Positions 1 through 8,287 of a stretch of 64,000 nucleotides of DNA are shown in pieces (the stretch's first letter is position 1; every line of letters starts with the position of its first letter). A program made the position numbers and the translations under genes. Source of the DNA: 66-474 sp035695065 (GTDB lineage: Bacteria; Pseudomonadota; Gammaproteobacteria; Xanthomonadales; Rhodanobacteraceae). Below the pieces are notes generated by a model. The model searched no databases. It was not told the origin of the DNA and saw nothing but the letters and a program-made list of their open reading frames with translations. The stretch is taken from contig DASSEW010000059.1 of assembly GCA_035695065.1 (NCBI GenBank), forward strand, positions 20,669-84,668. Direction: 5' to 3'.

Positions 1-315
1 GTCCGGATCCTCGACCTCGATGATCAGTTCCTTGTACTGCTCGTCGTGCAATTCGACGGCGATCGCCCTGGCCGGATGGCGCACGTCCCAGAAGACGCGA
101 TCGCCATGGAGGAAGAAAGTCCCCGCGATGAAGATCCAGGGTATGTCGGTGCCGGGTGCGCGCCAGCCCTTGGGTTCGTGGAATACCGACGGATCACGGT
201 GCGCGCCGCGCACGTGCGCGCGCGGAATCTCCAGCCGGCTCTTGAACGCCCACAGCTTGTGTGAACCCTCGACGGTGAAAACGAAGGTGTCGCCTTCAAG
301 ATCGATCCTGACCAT
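1..315 (-). CDS. Conserved protein of unknown function, cut by the left window edge
   Basis: Only the first 105 codons are present and the frame is open to base 1, so the gene continues outside the window. The ATG at 313-315 has a good GGAGG ribosome site 8 bases upstream. The protein begins MVRIDLEGDTFVF, has no signal peptide or membrane segment, and shows alternating hydrophobic stretches typical of small beta-rich domains, with a Trp/Phe-rich middle. I do not recognise a named family and assign no function. It follows the secreted protein gene at 347-892 on the same strand with a 31-base gap, so the two may be co-transcribed. Confidence 0.7.
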   Translation of the reverse strand, partial: MVRIDLEGDTFVFTVEGSHKLWAFKSRLEIPRAHVRGAHRDPSVFHEPKGWRAPGTDIPWIFIAGTFFLHGDRVFWDVRHPARAIAVELHDEQYKELIIEVEDPD

Positions 316-346
316 GTTTCGCCTCCGTGTTTTTGCGCGACGCCTG

Positions 347-892
347 TCAATGGCCGGCGGTGCTTGCCGCGGCGGGCGCCGTGCTCGCGGCAGGCTCGGG
401 TTCGGGCGCGGGCAGCTGCATCAGGTGGAATCCCGCGATCTTGCCGTCCGCTTCGCACGCGGTCTGCGCCGCCAGCATCATCTTCTCGAACGGCATCGGG
501 ATCGTGATCATGACGTAGCTGCCGCTGATGTGGTTGTGCGGCGCGCCGCGCGGGCCGGGCTGGCCGAACTGCGCGGGCAGCGATTCCCACGCCTGCTTCA
601 ACTGCGCGGGCGACAGGCCGGCCTGCATGGTGGGATTGAAATCCATTTCCGCGCCGGCGTAATCGCCCTTGTCCAGCGCCGCGAGCATTGCGTCGGTCTT
701 TGCGATGCACGATTCGATTTCCGCTGCGGCGGCTTGCGGGGCGAGTTCATTGATCGCTTTCGCATCCGGGGCGGCGGTCGCCGCGGGCGGCGTGATCGGC
801 ACCTGATGCGTGGCCGGTGCCGATGGCGGCGCGGCGCAGGCGAGGGTGCTCGTGCCGAGCAACGCAAAAACAATCAGGGGACGTGGTTTCAT
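347..892 (-). CDS. Secreted Ala/Pro-rich protein of unknown function
   Basis: A 181-residue protein with an N-terminal signal peptide: a basic start, a hydrophobic stretch, then ...STLACA-APPS, which fits signal peptidase I cleavage after A-C-A. The Cys could instead be a lipidation site, but the TLAC box is a poor match. The middle has a helical region with Asn/Met/Leu pairs, and both ends are Pro/Ala-rich low complexity. The start codon overlaps the stop of the upstream RHH gene by 4 bases (ATGA) and has AGGAA just before it, which indicates translational coupling. No known domain is recognised; a periplasmic location is inferred from the signal peptide only. Confidence 0.72.
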   Translation of the reverse strand: MKPRPLIVFALLGTSTLACAAPPSAPATHQVPITPPAATAAPDAKAINELAPQAAAAEIESCIAKTDAMLAALDKGDYAGAEMDFNPTMQAGLSPAQLKQAWESLPAQFGQPGPRGAPHNHISGSYVMITIPMPFEKMMLAAQTACEADGKIAGFHLMQLPAPEPEPAASTAPAAASTAGH

Positions 893-1074
893 TTCCTGTG
901 GCTCCGTTCCGCAGATTCAGGCTTGATCCGGCCGGCCTTGCGCAGCGCATCGCGCAGCACATATTCGATCTGCGCGTTGACGCTGCGCAACTCGTCGTTG
1001 GCCCAGCGCTGCATGGCGTCCAGCACCTGCGGGCTGATCCGCAATGGATAGGCTTTCTTGTCGGCAGTCGCCAT
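889..1074 (-). CDS. Small Arc/ribbon-helix-helix-like protein
   Basis: A 61-residue protein beginning MATADKKAYPLRISPQVLDA. The pattern of a short basic beta strand (YPLRIS) followed by two helices (VLDAMQRWANDELRSVNAQIEYVLRDALRK) fits the Arc-type ribbon-helix-helix DNA-binding fold; the phrase RSVNAQIEYVLRDAL is typical of that family. An in-frame ATG at 1101 would add nine residues, but those codons lie in a palindromic repeat, so I chose the ATG at 1074. Its stop overlaps the next gene's start by 4 bases. Possible roles are regulator or antitoxin, but no toxin gene is adjacent. DNA binding is inferred from the fold pattern. Confidence 0.7.
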   Translation of the reverse strand: MATADKKAYPLRISPQVLDAMQRWANDELRSVNAQIEYVLRDALRKAGRIKPESAERSHRK

Positions 1075-1088
1075 TCGCAATCCGTGGC

Positions 1089-1144
1089 GTAGGGCGGGCA
1101 CCGCCCGCCGCGTGTTTATCGATGGCGGACAATGTCCGCCCTAC
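1089..1144. repeat. REP-like palindromic repeat, family 1 (paired palindromes)
   Basis: Two short palindromes face each other: GTAGGGCGGGCACCGCCCGCC at 1089 (21 bases) and its partner ending CCGCCCTAC at 1144, separated by about 14 bases. The same layout recurs at 32706-32771, 37284-37338 and 48215-48266, with a single-palindrome relative at 9456-9481. It fills the gap between the RHH gene and the SPFH gene. Confidence 0.85.
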
Positions 1145-1160
1145 ATTCGAGTAAGGCAAA

Positions 1161-2030
1161 TCATCCCGAGTACAGCGTGCCCGTGTTCAGCACCGGCTGC
1201 GTGCCGCGCTCGCCGCACAAGACCACCAGCAGGTTGGAGACCATCGCCGCCTTGCGTTCCTCGTCCAGTTGCACCACGCCGCGCTGGCTCAGTTGCTCGA
1301 GCGCCATCTCGACCATGCTGACCGCGCCTTCCACGATCTTGGTGCGCGCGGCGATGATCGCGCCGGCCTGCTGGCGCTGCAGCATCGCCTGCGCGATTTC
1401 CTGTGCGTAGGCGAGGTGGCTGATGCGCGCCTCGGTGACCTTCACGCCGGCCTTGCCGAGCCGTTCCTGGATCTCGTCGCGCAGGTGCGTGGTGATCTCG
1501 TCGCCGTGGCTGCGCAAGGAAGGCTTGGCGTCGTCGTGCGAATCGTAGGGGTAACTCTGCGCCATCTGCCGCAGCGCCGATTCGCTCTGGATGTGCACGT
1601 AGTTTTCGTAATCGTCCACCTGGAACACGGCTTCTGCGGTGTCCACCACCTGCCACACGATCACCGCGGCGATCTCGATCGGATTGCCGTCGGAGTCGTT
1701 GACCTTCAGCTTCGACGATTCGAAGTTGCGCACGCGCAGCGATACGGGCCGCTTCGCGTAGAACGGGTTGGTCCAGCGCAGGCCTTCCTCGCGCACGGTC
1801 CCGGCATAGCGGCCGAACAGCTGCATCACCATGCCCTGGTTGGGCTGCACCTGGAAGAAGCCCTTGGTAACGAACACGAGGATGACGAAGGCGATCACCG
1901 CCGCGATCACGTAGCCCGGCTGCTGGGTCGCGCCGCCGCCGAAAAACAACGCGCCGCAGCCGAGGAAGCAGAGCACCACCACGACCGCGGTGGGAATGCC
2001 GGAAATGGAGAAAACCCTGGTTTCGTTCAT
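1161..2030 (-). CDS. SPFH/Band 7 (prohibitin-like) membrane protein
   Basis: A 289-residue protein. Residues about 10-65 hold two hydrophobic segments, followed by an SPFH/Band 7 domain beginning near FFQVQPNQGMVMQLFGRYAGT and running to about residue 250, with the usual LRDEIQERLGKAGVKV and ISHLAYAQEIAQAMLQRQQA helix. Members of this family form membrane-associated oligomers that organise lipid microdomains or control membrane proteases; the partner here is unknown because no NfeD or FtsH gene is adjacent. The start has a GGAG site 8 bases upstream. The C terminus (GTLYSG) lacks a long coiled coil. Family assignment is strong and the biological role is open. Confidence 0.9.
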   Translation of the reverse strand: MNETRVFSISGIPTAVVVVLCFLGCGALFFGGGATQQPGYVIAAVIAFVILVFVTKGFFQVQPNQGMVMQLFGRYAGTVREEGLRWTNPFYAKRPVSLRVRNFESSKLKVNDSDGNPIEIAAVIVWQVVDTAEAVFQVDDYENYVHIQSESALRQMAQSYPYDSHDDAKPSLRSHGDEITTHLRDEIQERLGKAGVKVTEARISHLAYAQEIAQAMLQRQQAGAIIAARTKIVEGAVSMVEMALEQLSQRGVVQLDEERKAAMVSNLLVVLCGERGTQPVLNTGTLYSG

Positions 2031-2166
2031 GACACGCTCCGGGTGGGGTGTCGCAAAGATATCACCGTGATATCACATGCGCAACGAGGGTTACAGCGGC
2101 CACGGGCGATGCTCCCGCGCCGGCGGGATCGGAAAAAACGGGGTTGCAGCGGATTCGACGGCGACG

Positions 2167-2886
2167 CTACGCGCCGGGCTTCAGCAACTGCCAGCCGTCC
2201 GGCCGCAGCACTTCCAGCGCGTCGAAGCGCGACTTGTAGCCCATCTTCGGATGGTGCGCGATCCAGTAGCCGAGATAGACGTGCGGCAGGCCGCGCGCAC
2301 GCGCCAGTTCGATCTGGCTCAGGATCGCGAACGTGCCCAGACCGCGCGCGGGCAGGTCGGGGTCGAAGAAGGTGTACACCGCCGAGATGCCGGTGGGGCA
2401 CACGTCGGTGACCGCCAGCGCGAGCAATTTTCCGTGCAGGCGGAATTCCAGGAACACCGTCGGGCTCCAGGACGCGACCAGGAAGTGCGAGAAGTCCTCG
2501 TCGCTGGCTTCGTCCATGCCGCCGCCGGCGTGGCGCGCGTGCAGGTAGCGTGCGTAGAGATCGTGGCGCTCGTCGGTCAGGCCGGCGGTTTCTTCGCTGA
2601 TCGAGAGATCGGCGTTGCGGCGCATGCAACGCTTCTGGCTGCGATCGGGCTTGAACGCCGCGACATCGATCCGGCAGGGTTCGCATGCATGGCAACGCGG
2701 ACAATGCGGGTGGTAGACGTGGCCGCCGGCGCGACGGAAGCCTCGGCCCAGCGCCAGCGCGTACAGTCGCGCCAATTCCGGTGCTGAAGGATCGAGCACC
2801 AGGTTCTGCGCGGTGCGCGCGTGGAAGTACCCGCACGCATGCGGCAGGGTCTGGAACAGGCGTACGCGTTCGGAGCGCAAAGCCAC
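2167..2886 (-). CDS. bpt: Aspartate/glutamate leucyltransferase (N-end rule)
   Basis: A 239-residue protein, the normal length for bacterial Bpt (EC 2.3.2.29). It transfers Leu from Leu-tRNA to proteins starting with Asp or Glu, marking them for ClpAP degradation. The N-terminal half carries the diagnostic HACGYF, RGFRRAGGHVY and CPRCHACEPCRIDV motifs (Cys cluster), followed by DRSQKRCMRRN; the C-terminal half has the GNAT-like region with YTFFDPDLPARGLGTFAI and the YLGYWI and MGYKSRF motifs. It follows the DUF2007-like gene by 21 bases on the same strand. The cytoplasmic role is family knowledge; the motif match is direct. Confidence 0.95.
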   Translation of the reverse strand: MALRSERVRLFQTLPHACGYFHARTAQNLVLDPSAPELARLYALALGRGFRRAGGHVYHPHCPRCHACEPCRIDVAAFKPDRSQKRCMRRNADLSISEETAGLTDERHDLYARYLHARHAGGGMDEASDEDFSHFLVASWSPTVFLEFRLHGKLLALAVTDVCPTGISAVYTFFDPDLPARGLGTFAILSQIELARARGLPHVYLGYWIAHHPKMGYKSRFDALEVLRPDGWQLLKPGA

Positions 2887-2907
2887 GTCTTCACCTTCCG
2901 GATTGCT

Positions 2908-3303
2908 TCAGATCACTGCCATCATCTTCAGGACAAGCAAAAGGAATGCCGCGCCCACGCCGCCCATCACGGCCATGCGCGCACGGTTGGCGGCACGGCG
3001 ATGGCGATTCGGGTCGGGCAGGCTGGGCGCGCGCTCGGCGGCCAGCGCATCCACGTAGCGCGTAGCGGGCTCGATGCCGATCTCGCGCAGCAGCTGCCGC
3101 GCGCGGGTCTGGTCTGCGGCGTGGGTGATCCACACCTTCGGCCATTCCTCGCTGTCGTTCGCCTGCGAGTAGGAGAAGCGCGAATAGCTCGGGCGCGCGT
3201 AGGCGCGCTTGTTGGTGACCGTGGTGGCGATGCCGTTCTCGGTCATCAACGCGACCACGCGTTCCACGTTCTGGTGCCGGGGAGAGGTATAGATCTGGCG
3301 CAT
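2908..3303 (-). CDS. DUF2007-like protein with C-terminal membrane anchor
   Basis: A 131-residue protein. The first about 75 residues (MRQIYTSPRHQNVERVVALMTENGIATTV ... ARQLLREIGI, quoted in part) look like a DUF2007-type domain, a small ferredoxin-like fold sometimes labelled signal-transducing. Residues about 108-130 form one hydrophobic segment, AVMGGVGAAFLLLVLKMMAVI in part, that should anchor it in the inner membrane. It lies between the unknown gene at 3331 and bpt, all minus strand with short gaps, so an operon is likely. Similar Xanthomonas proteins are named pathogenicity-like without proven function; I assign none. Confidence 0.75.
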   Translation of the reverse strand: MRQIYTSPRHQNVERVVALMTENGIATTVTNKRAYARPSYSRFSYSQANDSEEWPKVWITHAADQTRARQLLREIGIEPATRYVDALAAERAPSLPDPNRHRRAANRARMAVMGGVGAAFLLLVLKMMAVI

Positions 3304-3330
3304 GGGTTGAGTTTACCGCGGGTACAACAA

Positions 3331-3912
3331 TCATCGGCAGCCGTGGGCGGCTGCGGCGCGATCCAATTCCTGATCTGTGATGCCTTGCTCGATGCGCTGG
3401 AACGGTGTCATGCCACGGGCGATTGCGATGCTGGTGCAATATTCCATGCCGCCGATGGCGGTCACGAGCGTCTTGGCGAAGCTCATGGGCGGCGGTTGGA
3501 ACTGGAACCCAGGCACAACGGGTTTGTCGCTGCCCGGCAGCTTTGGAAAGGAACCGCGCGGGGAGTCCAGTTCGCCCAGCATGGGTGCGCGGTAGTCGGA
3601 AACGCCCGGAGCGCTGGGCGGCGCAGGCGCGATCGTGGCGGGAACTTCGGTTTGGCGCGCCGGCTTGCGAGCTTGTTGAGCCTTCGGCATCGCCGAACCC
3701 GATACGGTTCGATGTGGATGCGTGCGCTCAGGTTTGGGCGTCGAGGAGGAACTGAAAAATCTCACCTGCATTGCGTGGTCGCGTTCATCGTCGTGGGCGC
3801 GGGATGACCAGGTGCCCGGCCGTGTGAGCAACAAAAACATTCCCGCGTGGAGAAAAACCACCACACCCCACACGGCTACGCGTCGAGCGCTTGCTCCGAA
3901 ATCGCGCCGCAT
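3331..3912 (-). CDS. Unknown protein with one N-terminal membrane segment
   Basis: A 193-residue protein. A basic N terminus is followed by one hydrophobic segment at about residues 12-30 (VAVWGVVVFLHAGMFLLL), then a Pro/Ala/Ser-rich linker and a C-terminal part of about 60 residues containing GGMEYCTSIAIARGM and ending AAAAHGCR. The two Cys residues near the end could form a disulfide if the C-terminal part is periplasmic. The topology resembles TonB- or energy-coupling-like anchors, but no such domain is recognisable. It sits between tesB and the DUF2007-like gene on the same strand. No function assigned. Confidence 0.65.
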   Translation of the reverse strand: MRRDFGASARRVAVWGVVVFLHAGMFLLLTRPGTWSSRAHDDERDHAMQVRFFSSSSTPKPERTHPHRTVSGSAMPKAQQARKPARQTEVPATIAPAPPSAPGVSDYRAPMLGELDSPRGSFPKLPGSDKPVVPGFQFQPPPMSFAKTLVTAIGGMEYCTSIAIARGMTPFQRIEQGITDQELDRAAAAHGCR

Positions 3913-3967
3913 CCCGTCCCCGTCGTTCCATTCCGGTGCATTACCGACCGGCGGCGGCGGAGAAGGT

Positions 3968-4831
3968 TCACTGACGCAACCGGATCAGCCCTTCCTGCGC
4001 GCTGGACGCGACCAGCACGCCGTCGCGATTGAACACCTGGCCCCGAACCAGCCCGCGCGCGCCCTGCGCGGTCGGCGAGTCGCACGAATACAACAGCCAC
4101 TCGTCGACCCGGAACGGACGATGGAACCACAGCGCGTGGTCGAGGCTGGCCATCTGCAGGTTCGGCGTGAGGTACGACACGCCATGCGGCAGCAGTGCGG
4201 TGCCGATGAAATGGAAATCCGAGGCGTAGGCGAGCAGGGCGCGTTGCAGGCCGCCGCCGTCGTCCACGTGCTCGGTCAGCCGGAACCAGATGTGCTGGTA
4301 CGGCGGCCGTTTCACCGGATGCAGCTCGTCGCGCGGCCACACATGGCGGAATTCGAACGGGCCGTCGATGCCGAGCCAGCGTTGCAGCTTCACCGGCAGC
4401 TTGGCGAGTTCTCCCGCCGGCAACGGCTGCATCGGTGGCAGGTCCTCGGGCATCGGCACCACCGGCATGGTGGTCTGGTGCTCCATGCCGGCTTCCTCGA
4501 CCTGGAACGACACCGCGCAATTGAGGATCGGCTGGCCGTGCTGGATCGCGACCACGCGCCGCACCGAGAAACTGTGGCCGTCGCGCGCGCGTTCCACCGA
4601 ATACACGATCGGCGCCTCGATGTCGCCGGCGCGCAGGAAATAGCCGTGCAGCGAATGCGCCGCGCGCTCCGTGTCCACCGTCTGCTGCGCGGCCGACAAC
4701 GCCTGTCCGAGCACCTGCCCGCCGAACACGTATTTGGTGCCGATGTCGCGGCTGGCGCCCCGGAAGAGGTTGTCTTCCAGCTGCTCCAGGCGCAGCAGGT
4801 CCACAAGTTCGGCGACGCGGGGGTTGCTCAT
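3968..4831 (-). CDS. tesB: Acyl-CoA thioesterase II
   Basis: A 287-residue protein, the length expected for TesB, which hydrolyses medium- and long-chain acyl-CoA to free fatty acid and CoA in the cytoplasm. The double hot-dog architecture is visible: an N-terminal half with NLFRG, FGGQVLGQAL and SLHGYFLRAGD, and a C-terminal half with ATLRRA-equivalent LQRALLAYASDFHFIGTALLPHG, ASLDHALWFHRPFR and the final GLVRGQVFNRDGVLVASSAQEGLIR (quoted in part), which carries the conserved Asp and Gln/Thr region of the active site. The gene heads the minus-strand group 2167-4831. Family identification is secure. Confidence 0.94.
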   Translation of the reverse strand: MSNPRVAELVDLLRLEQLEDNLFRGASRDIGTKYVFGGQVLGQALSAAQQTVDTERAAHSLHGYFLRAGDIEAPIVYSVERARDGHSFSVRRVVAIQHGQPILNCAVSFQVEEAGMEHQTTMPVVPMPEDLPPMQPLPAGELAKLPVKLQRWLGIDGPFEFRHVWPRDELHPVKRPPYQHIWFRLTEHVDDGGGLQRALLAYASDFHFIGTALLPHGVSYLTPNLQMASLDHALWFHRPFRVDEWLLYSCDSPTAQGARGLVRGQVFNRDGVLVASSAQEGLIRLRQ

Positions 4832-4863
4832 CGAGTGCGATTCCAGGGCAAAGCGGCGCGCAA

Positions 4864-5436
4864 TTATACCGGCGCGTGCGGAATCAGCCGCTGCAGTCCG
4901 CAGCCGCGCAGCACTTCATCCCACGGGAACATCGGTCCCGGATCGCGCTTGCGGAAGACCTGCACGGATGGATCGTCGCTGGCCGGCACGGTGCCGGTAT
5001 CGAGGTCCTCGTGGCCGGCGATCCACTCCAGGTTCGGACATCCGTTCTTCAAGCTCCGCAACAACGCCATCAATGCTTCGATCTGCGCTGATCCATAGGG
5101 TTCGGTCATCATCTGATTGCGGGAATCGAACCAGTCGGGAAAGCGCCCCGAGTTCACCAGCTCGATGCCGATCGATCGCTCGTTGTAACCGCGGGTGTGG
5201 TGCGCGATGCGCGCGGGTTCCACGAAGCGGTGCAGCGCACCGTCGCGATCGACGTAGAAATGCCCGCTGTTGCCGCTGCCGTCACCGTGCAGCACGCGTT
5301 CGCCGTACTCGCGTGCAATGGCGAGATCGGGCAGCTCGGTGCAGTGGATCACCACCAGGTCGACGTCGACCGGCGCGCGCTCGCGCAGCTTGCCGGCGTA
5401 GGGCAGGGGCCAGTCGTGGATCGCGGGCGAAGGCAT
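4864..5436 (-). CDS. N-acetylmuramoyl-L-alanine amidase, AmpD-like (Amidase_2)
   Basis: A 190-residue Amidase_2 protein starting MPSPAIHDWPLP; an ATG at 5493 would add 19 residues but runs into the divergent promoter area, so the ATG at 5436 is preferred. It contains VVIHCTELPD (first zinc His), SGHFYVDRDGALHRFVEP, AHHTRG (second zinc His region), SIGIELVN and AGHEDLDTG (third ligand region). Such enzymes cut the bond between MurNAc and the stem peptide; AmpD acts on cytoplasmic anhydro-muropeptides. No signal peptide is seen, so a cytoplasmic recycling role is plausible but not proven. It is divergent from the hydrolase at 5511. Confidence 0.88.
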   Translation of the reverse strand: MPSPAIHDWPLPYAGKLRERAPVDVDLVVIHCTELPDLAIAREYGERVLHGDGSGNSGHFYVDRDGALHRFVEPARIAHHTRGYNERSIGIELVNSGRFPDWFDSRNQMMTEPYGSAQIEALMALLRSLKNGCPNLEWIAGHEDLDTGTVPASDDPSVQVFRKRDPGPMFPWDEVLRGCGLQRLIPHAPV

Positions 5437-5510
5437 GCGGAGAGTGTCGCACGGCCAAGCCGGCCGCGCCTCGCTGATACGATAGGAAATCACGACTCCA
5501 GGGACTCGCC

Positions 5511-6029
5511 ATGCCCGGCACCGTCATCCTTTCCCACGGCTCCGACAGCGGGCCGGACGCGACCAAGGTCAGTGCGCTGGCGACGGTCGCCGAACAGCTC
5601 GGCTGGCGCGCGCTGCGGCCCGATTATCGTGACGAGGACAAGCTCGGCCACGCCGGCTCGGTGCAGCCGCGCGTGCAGAAGCTGGTGGCCACCGCGCACA
5701 CCACGCAACCGCCGCTGGTGCTGGCCGGTTCCAGCATGGGCGCGTTCGTCTCGGGCCTGGCTTCGCTGCAGGTGCCGTGCGCGGGCGTGTTCCTGATCGC
5801 GCTGCCGACGATGATCCCGCGCTGGTCGGAACGCTTCGACATGGCGAATGTGCCGGCGATGCTGGTGCACGGCTTCAACGACGAGCTGTGCCCGGTGTCC
5901 GCCGCGGCGGCTTTTGCGAATGCGCGCCGCATTCCCACGCTGCTGCTGCCTGACGGCCATCGCCTGTCCAACCACGTGGGGCAGATCGCGCAGCAGTTCC
6001 AGTTGTTCCTAGACTGGTTGCCCAAGTGA
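5511..6029 (+). CDS. Small alpha/beta-fold hydrolase
   Basis: A 172-residue protein of the alpha/beta hydrolase fold. It has an early SHGSDSGPDATK oxyanion-type loop, the nucleophile elbow GSSMG (Ser at about residue 73), a LVHGFNDELCPV segment that should carry the acid residue, and a late PDGHRLSN with the candidate catalytic His. Length and layout fit the small YqiA/RBBP9-like esterases. Its last 4 bases overlap the GTG start of rlmKL, so the two genes are likely translated together. Substrate unknown. Confidence 0.85.
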   Translation: MPGTVILSHGSDSGPDATKVSALATVAEQLGWRALRPDYRDEDKLGHAGSVQPRVQKLVATAHTTQPPLVLAGSSMGAFVSGLASLQVPCAGVFLIALPTMIPRWSERFDMANVPAMLVHGFNDELCPVSAAAAFANARRIPTLLLPDGHRLSNHVGQIAQQFQLFLDWLPK

Positions 6030-8191
6030 CCGGATTTTTTGCGTCGTGCCCGAAAGGGATGGAATACCTGCTGCGCGACGAACTCGCCGCGTTGGGTGCG
6101 AAGGCGCGCGAAGTGCTGGCCGGCGTGCACTTCGAGGGCGAGTTGAAACACGCGTACCTGGCTTGCCTGTGGTCGCGGCTCGCCAGCCGCGTGCTGCTGC
6201 CGCTGGCGGAATTCGATGCCGCTGATCCGGATGAGCTCTACACCGGTGTGCAGGTAGTGGACTGGTCGCAGCATTTCGCTCCGGATGCGACGCTGGCGAT
6301 CGATGCCTCGGTTTCGCAGAGCACGATCACTCACAGCCGTTACGCGATGCTGCGGGTGAAGGACGCGATCGTGGACCAATGCCGCGAGCGTTTCGGCATG
6401 CGGCCGGACATTGCGATCGAGCGCCCGGCGATCCGCATCAACCTGCGCCTGCACAGGAATCGCGCCACGTTGTCGCTGGACCTCTCCGGCGAGCCGTTGC
6501 ACCGGCGCGGGTGGCGGCGCGACCAGGGCGAGGCGCCGCTGAAGGAGAACCTCGCCGCAGCGATGCTGATGCGCGCGCGCTGGCCGGAAATCTACGCGCA
6601 GGGCGGTGCGCTGCTGGATCCGATGTGCGGCTCCGGCACGCTGCTCATAGAAGGTGCGCTGATGGCGGCCGATGTCGCGGCAGGCCTGCAGCGCGAGCAT
6701 TTCGGATTCCTCGCCTGGCGCGGCCACGATGCCGCGCTGTGGCAAACCCTTTGCGACGAGGCGCAGGCGCGTGCGCAGGAAGGCTTGCGCAACCTGCGCG
6801 CGTGCTTCTTCGGCAGCGATGCCGCGCCATTGATGATCGAAGTCGCGAAGAAGAATGCGCAAAGCGCGGGCGTTGCCGGCTTCGTGCAACTGCAGCGCCA
6901 CGATGTCGCGCACATGCAGCGGCCGTCCGGCCATGATGCCGGACTGGTGATCACCAATCCGCCGTATGGCGAGCGCATGGGCGAGCGCGACGAAGTGCCG
7001 ATGCTGTATCGCACGCTCGGCACGCGCCTGCGCGAAGATTTTGCCGGCTGGCGTGCGGCAGTGCTGGTCGCGCAATCTGAAGGCGAAGGGCTGGAACCGG
7101 CGCGTGCGTTGGGCCTGCGTGCCGACAAGCGCTATGTGCTCTACAACGGCGCGATCCCCTGCGACCTGTTGATTTGCGAAATCGTCGCGCGCGAAGCGAT
7201 CGAAGCCACGCACGCACCACTGTCTCCCGGCGGCGAGATGGTGCGCAACCGCATCATCAAGAACGCGCGCAATCTGAAGAAATATCTCGCCCGCGAAAAC
7301 ATCAACTGCTATCGGATCTACGACGCGGACCTGCCCGAATATGCCGCGGCGATCGACGTGTACCGCGGCCGTCCGGCGAACGCGCGCGAAGCACAGACGT
7401 GGCTGCACGTGCAGGAATACGCCGCGCCCGCGACGGTGGATGCCAATGCCGCGCGCACGCGCCTGCGCGACCTGCTGCGCGCGGCCTCGGAAGCATTGGA
7501 GGTGCCGCGCGAGCGGATCGCGCTCAAGGTGCGCCGGCGCGGCAAGGGCGGTTCGAAATACGGCAGGCTGGACGAGCGCGGTGAAGCGTTGATCGTGGAA
7601 GAGGGCGGCCTGCGCTTCGAGGTGAACCTGTTCGATTACCTCGACACCGGCCTGTTCCTGGACCATCGCAACGTGCGCGCGAAATTGCGCGAGCTGGCGC
7701 GAGGCCGGCGCTTCCTGAACCTGTTTGCCTACACCGCGACGGCCAGCGTGTATGCCGCAGCCGGCGGCGCAAGCGAAACGACCAGCGTGGACCTTTCCGC
7801 CACCTACCTGGACTGGGCCTCGCGCAATCTCGACCTGAACGGTTTCGGCGGCGCCCGCCACAAACTCGCGCAGGCGGATGCGTTCGAATTCCTGCGCGCG
7901 GACCGGGGCCGCTACGGATTGATCTACGTGGACCCGCCGACGTTTTCCAATTCCAAGCGCGCGCAGGATTTCGACGTGCAGCGCGACCATGCCGCGTTGC
8001 TCTCGCTCTGCGCGGAACGGCTCGAGCCGGGCGGTGCGATCGTGTTCTCCAACAACGCGCGGCGGTTCAGGCTGGACGACTCGCTTAGCGAACGCTTAGT
8101 GATCGAGGACCTGACGCGCGCGAGCATCCCGGCCGATTTCGCGCGCCGGCCGAACATACATGGCTGCTGGTTCATGAAAGCGGGAATCTGA
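6026..8191 (+). CDS. rlmL: Bifunctional 23S rRNA m2G2445/m7G2069 methyltransferase RlmKL
   Basis: A 721-residue fusion enzyme that modifies two guanines of 23S rRNA. The start is GTG overlapping the upstream stop. The N-terminal half holds a THUMP domain (residues about 45-160) and the m2G methyltransferase with DPMCGSGTL (about 200) and the NPPYGER catalytic motif (about 311). The C-terminal half is the RlmK m7G methyltransferase with FLNLFAYTATASVYAA, DPPTFSNSKR (about 636) and VFSNNARRF. Length matches E. coli RlmKL (702) closely. No missing motif was noticed. A long open frame on the opposite strand over this gene is a codon-bias shadow. Confidence 0.96.
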   Translation: MTGFFASCPKGMEYLLRDELAALGAKAREVLAGVHFEGELKHAYLACLWSRLASRVLLPLAEFDAADPDELYTGVQVVDWSQHFAPDATLAIDASVSQSTITHSRYAMLRVKDAIVDQCRERFGMRPDIAIERPAIRINLRLHRNRATLSLDLSGEPLHRRGWRRDQGEAPLKENLAAAMLMRARWPEIYAQGGALLDPMCGSGTLLIEGALMAADVAAGLQREHFGFLAWRGHDAALWQTLCDEAQARAQEGLRNLRACFFGSDAAPLMIEVAKKNAQSAGVAGFVQLQRHDVAHMQRPSGHDAGLVITNPPYGERMGERDEVPMLYRTLGTRLREDFAGWRAAVLVAQSEGEGLEPARALGLRADKRYVLYNGAIPCDLLICEIVAREAIEATHAPLSPGGEMVRNRIIKNARNLKKYLARENINCYRIYDADLPEYAAAIDVYRGRPANAREAQTWLHVQEYAAPATVDANAARTRLRDLLRAASEALEVPRERIALKVRRRGKGGSKYGRLDERGEALIVEEGGLRFEVNLFDYLDTGLFLDHRNVRAKLRELARGRRFLNLFAYTATASVYAAAGGASETTSVDLSATYLDWASRNLDLNGFGGARHKLAQADAFEFLRADRGRYGLIYVDPPTFSNSKRAQDFDVQRDHAALLSLCAERLEPGGAIVFSNNARRFRLDDSLSERLVIEDLTRASIPADFARRPNIHGCWFMKAGI

Positions 8192-8259
8192 GCAAAAATT
8201 GGCACAAAAAAGACCTTCGGCGCTCAGTACCGATTCATCGCCTGCGCCGGAAGATGGCC

Positions 8260-8282
8260 CCGAAGCATCCACGCTTCGGAGG
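8260..8282 (+). promoter_or_regulatory. Hairpin touching the Shine-Dalgarno of the Tyr/Gly-rich protein gene
   Basis: CCGAAGC (8260-8266) pairs perfectly with GCTTCGG (8273-8279) across a 6-base loop. The GGAGG ribosome site (8278-8282) begins inside the 3' arm and the ATG follows at 8288. The structure could limit translation or respond to temperature or a binding protein; this is inferred from geometry only. Confidence 0.5.
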
Positions 8283-8287
8283 CAACC

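Noticed and set aside
5624..7990. A 788-residue minus-strand frame opposite rlmKL
   Set aside because: It is a shadow frame: no family sequence, and it lies entirely over the well-supported hydrolase and rlmKL genes.
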